Assembly (NCBI GenBank): GCA_025991245.1
Contig: BQMJ01000035.1
Coordinates: 159,705 to 223,704 of the forward strand
Direction of reading: 5' to 3'
DNA length: 64,000 bases
Source: Galdieria partita
Lineage: Eukaryota; Rhodophyta; Bangiophyceae; Galdieriales; Galdieriaceae
The notes below the pieces were generated by a model. The model did no database searches. It was not told the DNA's origin and saw only the letters and a program-made list of their open reading frames with translations. A program made the position numbers and the translations under genes. This document shows, in pieces, positions 56,301 to 64,000 of the stretch. Position 1 is the first letter of the stretch; each line of letters begins with the position of its first letter.

Positions 56301-58541
56301 AGTATGTTAGGGGATGAAGATTTCATAGGCGACGATGAATTGCCACGAATGGATCAACAAACAAAACAAAACTTCAAAACTACAAAACATGAAAGTAACA
56401 AGGTAAGTCAAAATATGTGAATCGTTAAATAATTCTTTGCTTTATAACGTTGGTTTCACGAGAACATAATTCATTGAAGGAAAGCGCATGACGTATGTCA
56501 GAGGACACTGACAATTCTTTTTTTCTTAGAGCGTTGTAACGTTTCTTTCTTTCGTACACTTATAGACTAATAAATGAACGATACAGATAGCGATTTTGAA
56601 AATAACCCATAGAGAAAAGAAAGACAGTAAGAGAAATAGAATCTCTAGAAAGTTGAAGGATTCTCATATACTACTTGGCTTTATTAAATAAGTATATCTC
56701 TAATTGTTTCCTTCAACGGACATTGATCGATAATGCAAGAGATAGTAAGAAGAAGTGTCCAAAATGCATTTTCAACGAAAAACCTACGATATTCTCAGTC
56801 GGAAACAATCCAGTTCTTATGTCAAATTGAAATACTCAAAGGAAATTTTATATATTTAAGAAGGAAAGAAACAAAAACAACAGGATGATTCCAAAGAACA
56901 AGAATCAAAATACAACAAACTCATGGAGGAAAGGTGCTCTTGAGAGATATGTTTCCCTACAAGCTGTTATTCAAAGCATAGTCAAACTGACATCAAGCAT
57001 ATAATGTCCAAGATGCTACAGAAAAAGTTGAATTTTTGTGGCTAGATTGCTAGCGGTTTAATTCATTCGAGGCTTTTTTATGAGAAGAGTGTGGCTTGCT
57101 TTGTCTTCATTATATATATCAACAGTACAATTCGTGTATAATATTATGCCGATCAACATAAAATAGAACACAATGGATCCAGTTACCATAAGAAAGCAAA
57201 AATTTTTTTTTTCGAAAAAAATGTCTGATAAAAGATGCCATATAGTAACAACCAACAGTTGCAAGATTCTACTTTTCGAAAAACTGTCGCCTTTCAATAT
57301 CGAAGACGACTATATTGAAACAAGCCATGCAATACGTTAGGTGTAAAAATTACCAGATTTAGATTTCGTAATATATCGAATTCATAACCAAATTGCTCAG
57401 TTCCCCCCAAAAATTAAAAACTTCAATAAAAGTGAAACAAATGAAACAATTGGATATCGCTTACATGCAATACAAATACAACTGTGGGGGTGATTCCCAA
57501 AAGATTTTAAAGTAAGAATTACTTTGTCACTCGAGGTAAATTAGCAAATTCACAAAAAACTTCGAGAATGCTGACACAATTTCAAAAGTATTTAACCGAT
57601 TCTAAACCACTTATCTTTATATTCTACTAGATTCTTTTACGACGATCTAGTGAATTGCGAAAAACACATGCCTTTTAGAAAAAGGAATGAAAAGTCGTGT
57701 CTTTTCAAATAAAAAATTTAACTGTATTTGTAAAATTATCTACGTTTCACTAGAAGAGCTAGAAAAATGTCGTCTCGAATAGAGTCTATAGAAAAAGAAA
57801 GAATTTAGGGAGGTTGGCGCAAGTGAAAGAAATTGAAGGATTTCAATACATTATTTGTCCTCTATGGGCATCAGTATTTCTAGTTGTTCTCAAAGGTAAA
57901 CAATAGGTCATAATGCAAAATTTAGTTAAAAAAATAGTAGAAAAAATCTGCATATACAAAAAATCAACGTATTCTCACCTCGAACATTTTAGTACATAGG
58001 TGAAATAGAGCCTAGGAAAGCTTCATTACACATTCAAGGGTTATAAGACATAAAACACAAAAGGAAAACAGACAGTAGTACTAGAAGAGAAAGGAGCAGA
58101 AAGCTGAATTTTTTAAAATGTGAACTAAGAGTCTATACGACGATTGGATCTCCTAATTCAATCATTCTTAGAAAACGACAATTGAGCAAAAATCTAGGGC
58201 ATAGTAATTCACAATGAAAAGACAACCAATTGATTCTGAGTTTGACATTGTCAAGAATAAATAAAAGAAAACTCCAAAAGTTTCTACACAAGACAAAGTT
58301 CTATTTTTAGAACTATGAAGAGCATAAGCATTGCTTACTTTTGGATTGATGTGTATACCTATCCTATATTTTAAGTTGTAGAATGGTCTATTCACAGAAT
58401 GAAACAAGCAGTATCACTCGATTCTCAGAAAGCAAAAGCTAAGTTACCAAATGGTTAAATTTTCAATAACACTGTAACGTAGAATACAATAAAGTGACCA
58501 AATAACAATACTTCAAATTTTGCTATATAAGACAGATTTTT
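53341..58541. other. A-rich gene desert with diverged repeats
   Basis: No gene supported; the longest open frames are about 80 codons. Similar text recurs about every 1.2 kb around 55,940, 57,100 and 58,340 (CTTACTTTTGG...TGTATAC...CACAGAATRAAA), suggesting an old tandem or dispersed repeat. The plus strand is markedly richer in A than T. Confidence 0.45.
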
Positions 58542-61038
58542 AAAGACGATTCTCATAAGGTAAGGTTCAACCATAGAGGTTCTGGCAAAACAAAAGTTTC
58601 GAAACTATCCAAATTGAAACCTTATCATTATGTATACACTGAAGATAGCAACGATCTTAATAAGAAGCATCAATAAAGAAATATCATTGTCGTTACCAAG
58701 TAATACCCATACAAACCTATACGAAAAGAGAAATTTGCAAAAAAACATCACTGTGTCATGAATGCATAAAAATTTAAAAAATTTTGAAAACTTGTGACAA
58801 CAGTAAAAAAAACAAAAAGATTTCAGCATTTCAGTTTCATTTCTACTATATTGGCATTATGAAAGGGTATTGAAGAGGAATTTATGCTATACATCAAAGG
58901 TGAATAGGCAACTTTTTCATTATTAGGCCTACACTTGTTTCTAGGGTTAATTAAAGGAACAATACAATTGCCAATTTTACAAGGAAACCAAAGAATAAGC
59001 ATTTACAGAAATAGAAACTTGAGAATCTATTGAAGAATTTTCATGTATCACTTTTTCCTTACATCATCAGTACCTTGAACCTGTTATTGTTCGACAGATA
59101 TTTGTCGACCAAGTAAAACAAAAAATTAAAAAAGGTACAGCAAACTGCTCACAGAGAAAAAGGTACTATACCTTTGGTGCTAAAGAATTCATAAAATATA
59201 TCACATAGAAATACAGAAGAAAAAATCTTTTTCTTCTCATTTATAGAAAAACAAAAAGAAGGGATAATCCTAGAAGACCACAATGAAAACAGGAAAAAAG
59301 AGAGGAAAATATTAATAGTGACAGATTGCTCTACTGTTGTGACGACTTGTCCGCGTTTATTGCTCGCTCCTTAGACTAACGTCACCAGAAGGGTATCATT
59401 TAAACGAACCACCAAAAACCTCAAATAAAACAAAGGACGCAGAAAATTGGCAACTCCAAAAAAATTTGAACTAAAGAAGGAATCTAAAAACTAACTCAAG
59501 TTTCCAATCCAAAAAAAAACTCAAACAAAATGTAGCTGACAGGAAACCAAACATGGTCAGTAGCACAACAAGCATAAAAAATAAAACAATACGTCACTAT
59601 TCTTTTGCAAAAAAGAAAAATAAGAGAACAGACATAAACAATTTACTCTGTACACTCCAACTTTGACACTACTAGAACGCAATGAATTGGAAAACTATGT
59701 ATGTCCTGGTTGATAGCAATAAACGTTTTTTTCTTATTTCAATTTTATTAGGTTTCATTAGGGTATAATTTCAACTTAATTATGCATATTTACCTAAAAG
59801 TTTAAATACTATAGGAAGGTATTAACAGGGTCAATCAAGGTAAATTCATCCAATATCAGAAACCAAAAGGATCTTACACCAAATAGATTCGGCACAAATG
59901 CTACACAAAGCAAAATATCATAATGCAAAAAGTCCATTAATTTACTGTGCCACTCGGTAAATCAAAAACGAAGGCCATGACGCTAATAACAAGAAAGTAA
60001 CTATTTAAGAAAAATGCTCACAATTTCTAAACAGCTCACAACTTCGAATTACTGCGAAGCGATATAGAAAATTTCCTAAACACAAAAAGGCCTTAAAAAA
60101 ATAGCATCTTAAAGTGTTCCCTAAACTTCCAGGTTTTCCCGTAATCAACAACAAATACAAAAATGTGCAAAAGTATCTCAAGGCAAATCATTTGATCGCT
60201 GGCAAAACAAGAAGCACAGTTTTGAGAATTAATTACTTTCACCAGACTAAAAGCAAAAGTAAAGGTCTGGGTAGAAATAATTCACTTTCATTCACTAATG
60301 CATTATGATGACCGAGAACATAATAAATTTTCAAATGCGGATGTTTTGGTACAGGGCAATGGGAGCTTTTTTATCAGGGTTTATCAAGTTTTATTAAGGT
60401 TTATTGCTGTTTTTATCTAAAGTCACACACTATAGAAAAATATTAACAGGATAAAAAAAGGAACATTCATTTATTATAAGAAAGCACGAATATCCTTTGC
60501 ACAACATATAAGGCTTCAACGAAGAACAAAGAAAACTGATATGTAATAAAAGCTTTAAAAATTGCTTTACAACTTGGTCAATGAAAGACGACAATGTCAA
60601 AAATAACAATTACTACAAAAAAGTTTCCATTTGAGCAAACCGCTTAAAATTTTCAATCAACACAAACCAACAGAAAAATGCCTAAACAAAAAAGGGCGAC
60701 CATTGATTACGAGTAAAATGTAAACATTCTCTTTACATTTCCAGTATTCACGCAATACGATTGACATACAAACATAACCGAAAAAAACAAATAAAAGAAG
60801 TCACAACGCCATCTTTAAAATACTCATTAAAAATTTGCGACAAAGCTGATTACATTAGAAGCAACGGTAAAAAGCATTATTGAATAAAGCGGATCCTGGA
60901 ATGCATACATGAAAAAAGAAACAATTGAATTGCAAAATGTGTGTAAAATGGCCGAAGGAAGCATGCATTTTTCTTTCTTATTGAGATTTTACTGAGGTTT
61001 ACTATACGGTCTACTTATAGTTTACTATTAGGGTTAAT
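58542..61038 (+). repeat. Subtelomeric tandem unit, copy A
   Basis: Starts AAAGACGATTCTCATAAGG at 58542; the same word recurs at 61039, an offset of 2497 bp. Colinear matches continue throughout, including CAGATTGCTC (59,322 and 61,820), GATCTTACACCAAATAGAT (59,871 and 62,361) and TTTTATTAAGGTTTA (60,390 and 62,887). Telomere-like islands lie at about 58,940, 59,745-59,768, 60,376-60,412 and 60,990-61,036. The last one ends CTATTAGGGTTAATA at the junction with copy B. Confidence 0.75.
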
Positions 61039-63517
61039 AAAGACGATTCTCATAAGGTTCAACTATGAAAGTCTTGGTAAAACGATCGAAACAAAATTTT
61101 CGAAACTATCCAAATCGAAAAGTTTTTCATTATATATGCACTGGAGATATCAACGAATTTAACAAGAAAAGGAAATAAAGAAATATCATTATCGTTACCA
61201 AGTAATACCCATACAAACCTATATGAAAAGACAAATTTGCGAGAAACATTACTGTAGCATTACTGCATAAAAAATTCAATAATTTTTAAAATTAATGGCA
61301 ACACTAAAAAAAAAAAAAGATTTCAGCATTTTAGTTTCAGTTCTATCACAGTGGCATTATGAAAAGGTATTAAAGAGGCACTTATGCAATGTATCAAAGG
61401 GGAATAGGCAATCTTTGCATTATAAGGGCTACACTTGTATCCAAAGTTTATTAAAGAAATAATACAAATACCAATTTTACGAGCAAACCATAGAATGAGA
61501 AATCAGAGAAATAGAAAGAAGAGGATATTGAAGAATTTTCATAAACCACATGTTGTTTACATCTTCAATACATTGAACCTTTTCTCGTGGGGTAGATAGT
61601 TGTCGACCGTGTGAAACGAAGTTAACACGTTACAGCAATCGGCTCGTAGAAAAGAAAAACAATGCTTTTAATGAAAGGGAGTTCATTTGCTATATGACAA
61701 TGAAATACAGAAGGAAAATGTTTTTTTCATTTATAGAAAAGTAGTAAAAAGAAGGGACAACCCTTGAATGCAATAACGAAAACAACAAAGAATAAAGAGA
61801 GGAAAATGTTAATTGTGACAGATTGCTCAACTGTTGCGACGACTTCTTCGCGTACATTGCTCGTTTCTTAGACTAACGTAGCCAGAAGAGTACCATTTAA
61901 ACGAGAGACTTGAAATCTCAAAACAATGCAAAAGAAGCAGAAAATTGTGAACTTCAAAAAATCTGAATTAAACGAGGAATGTAACAACCAACACTAGTTT
62001 CCAATCCAAAAGGATCTTAAACAAAATGTAGCTGACAGGAAACCAAACTTGGTCAGTAGCACAATGAGCATAAAAAATAAAAAATACGCAGCTATTCTTT
62101 GACAAAAAGCATAAATAAGAAACCAGACACAACAATTTACTTTGCGTACTCCTAGTTTGAGACAACTAGAGCGCAATGGATTGAAAAATTAGGTACGCCC
62201 TGGCCAAAAGCAAGAAGAATTTTTCTTTATTTTGGTTTTCTAGGCTTCATTAGGGTGTAATTTCTAGTTAAATAAGCATATTTAACTAAACTTTCAAAAA
62301 CAATTGGAAGATATTAACAGGGTGCTTCATAGTAAATTCATCCAATATCAGAAACCAAAAGGATCTTACACCAAATAGATTTGGCACAAATATCAGACAA
62401 AGCAAAAAAAATAATGTGAAAATTATATAAATTTACTGTTCCACTAGGTCAATCAAGAATGTCGGTAATAATGCAAATGACAACAAAAAGGAGCTACTTA
62501 AGAAAAATGTTCACAATTTCTAAATGCCTCACAGATTCGAATTATTGCAAAGCAGCAGAGAAATGCTTCAACTCAAAAGAGCTTTGAATTGAAAATACCA
62601 TCTTAAAATTTTCCTTAAATTTCCAGGTCTTCCCTTAATGAACAACAAATACAAACATACAAAAAACTGGCTCACAAGGCACGTCATTTTATCACTAGCA
62701 AAAAAAGAAGCACCATTTAAAATTGGCTAATTTTACGAGACTAATAGCAAAGGTAAAGGTCTTCATAGAAAAACATCGCCTTTTTCTTCAACAAATCAAT
62801 ATGACATAGACAGTGATAATTGTTGAAATGCGGATGGTCAGATACAGGGCAATGGGAACTCTTTTTATCAGGTTCAATTAAGTTTTATTAAGGTTTAGTA
62901 CTGTTTTAACCCAAAGTCATATGCTATAGAAAAATATAAACAGGAAAAATAGAGGAACATTCATCCATTGTAAGAAAACTTGCGGATTCTCTACACATTA
63001 TACAGGGCCTTAACTAAGAACAAAAAAAATGTAATAAAAGCTTTAATAATTTGCTTAATAACTTGGACAATAAAAGAGAAAGGAAATAAGACTAAAATCA
63101 ACCAAAAAAAATCTTTATTGAAGCAAACCACTTAAAATTTTTAATCGACACAACACACCAAAAAAACGGCTAAGCAAAAAAGGACGACAATTAATTAACG
63201 ATAACATGTAAACCTTTTTTTGGGATTCTAAGAGTTCCCGCAATCAAACTCAAATCCACAAACAAAAAGAAGAACAAACCAAAAGTCATATGGTCATTAG
63301 AAAAACCTTTATAAAAACATGCGGCTTAATTAGTTATACTAGAAGCACGCGTAAAACGATTGATAGAATTAAAAAACTTTCTTCTCTGATGCAATCATGA
63401 AAAAAAGCAGTGAACTTTAAAATACACGTAGCCTGACAGAAAAAATATGCATTTTTCTTTCTTATTCAGGCTTTACTGAGGTTTTACTGAGGTTGTACTA
63501 GGATCTATTAGGTTCTA
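61039..63517 (+). repeat. Subtelomeric tandem unit, copy B
   Basis: Direct copy of the unit at 58,542-61,038, diverged by many substitutions and small indels. It runs straight into the telomere. Its islands at about 62,237-62,262 and 62,868-62,905 and its end at 63,470-63,517 match those of copy A. No coding capacity. Confidence 0.75.
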
Positions 63518-64000
63518 TTTATTAGGGTTTATTTAGGGTTTATTAGGGTTTATTAGGGTTTATTAGGGTTTATTAGGGTTTATTAGGGTTTATTAGGGTT
63601 TATTAGGGTTTATTAGGGTTTATTAGGGTTTATTAGGGTTTATTAGGGTTTATTTAGGGTTTATTTGGGTTATTTAGGGTTTATTTAGGGTTTATTAGGG
63701 TTTATTAGGGTTTATTTAGGGTTTATTAGGGTTTATTTAGGGTTTATTAGGGTTTATTAGGGTTTATTAGGGTTTATTAGGGTTTATTAGGGTTTATTAG
63801 GGTTTATTTAGGGTTTATTAGGGTTTATTAGGGTTTATTAGGGTTTATTTAGGGTTTATTTAGGGTTTATTTAGGGTTTATTAGGGTTTATTAGGGTTTA
63901 TTTAGGGTTTATTAGGGTTTATTTAGGGTTTATTAGGGTTTATTAGGGTTTATTAGGGTTTATTAGGGTTTATTAGGGTTTATTAGGGTTTATTAGGGTT
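63518..64000 (+). repeat. Telomere array, unit TTTATTAGGG with TTTATTTAGGG variants
   Basis: Uninterrupted array of about 483 bp to the window end, with only one visibly degenerate unit near 63,661 (TTTATTTGGG). Units are 10 bp (TTTATTAGGG) or 11 bp (TTTATTTAGGG), intermixed. The G-rich strand reads toward the right end, as required for the 3' end of a chromosome. The unit looks like the plant-type TTTAGGG extended by TTA or TTTA. Degenerate units (ATCTATTAGG, GTTCTATTTATTAGGG) precede the array. Confidence 0.95.

Noticed and set aside
1-64000. tRNA, rRNA, CRISPR or bacterial-type operon features
   Set aside because: I looked for tRNA B-box-like words, cloverleaf-sized hairpins and regularly spaced short repeats. 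The only regular array is the telomere, and the gene structure is eukaryotic.

Overview
The window is nuclear DNA of a eukaryote with a compact, AT-leaning genome and very short spliceosomal introns (mostly 46-60 bp, GT...AG). It runs from a gene-dense internal region on the left into a subtelomere and ends in a true chromosome end on the right. The best fit is a cyanidiophyte red alga of the Galdieria type. The support is the combination of tiny introns, tight gene spacing, a nuclear gene for mitochondrial system I haem chaperone CcmE (absent from animals and fungi, present in plants and red algae), and a subtelomere carrying expanded P-loop NTPase genes. The organism assignment is inference.

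Region 1 (1-31.8 kb) is ordinary housekeeping DNA. In order it holds: EB1 microtubule end-binding protein, fatty acid 2-hydroxylase, a glycine-rich small protein, CcmE, a WDR55/Jip5 WD40 protein, the mismatch-repair ATPase MSH6, a carboxymuconolactone decarboxylase/AhpD-type protein, COPII coat SEC24, a bZIP factor, TFIIB, an Rxt3 histone-deacetylase-complex subunit, a large HSA-SNF2-SANT chromatin protein of the EP400/SWR1 type whose ATPase motifs are degraded, a LigT/ThpR 2H phosphodiesterase and a multi-exon EGF-repeat type I membrane protein. Several small spliced genes lie in the gaps and are easily missed: 46 aa at 10.8 kb, 123 aa at 17 kb, 62 aa at 21 kb and 80 aa at 27.5 kb. Exon joins were worked out by hand from splice signals and reading phase.

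Region 2 (about 32-47.7 kb) is the proximal subtelomere. It carries four large P-loop NTPase genes in two families, resembling the NTPase-nuclease architecture of Crinkler/RHS-type proteins and the expanded ATPase families reported for Galdieria. Family A has one copy cut short after the NTPase (34.1-35.6 kb) and one full-length copy with an in-frame TAG (38.2-40.2 kb). Family B has two intact genes (40.9-43.7 and 45.4-47.5 kb) with a C-terminal PD-(D/E)XK-like domain. Between them are gene fragments and dispersed repeats.

Region 3 (47.7-63.5 kb) is a gene desert built of diverged repeats. The clearest is a head-to-tail duplication of a unit of about 2.5 kb. Both copies contain and end in telomere-like islands. 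Region 4 (63,518-64,000) is a telomere array of a 10/11-bp unit, TTTATTAGGG / TTTATTTAGGG, with its G-rich strand running to the right end.

Functionally, several Region 1 genes belong to chromatin, transcription and genome maintenance (MSH6, TFIIB, Rxt3, EP400-like, bZIP), but divergent and convergent orientations show no operon-like organisation. An E2F-like site lies directly against the MSH6 start, and a facing pair lies upstream of the EGF-protein gene, hinting at cell-cycle control.
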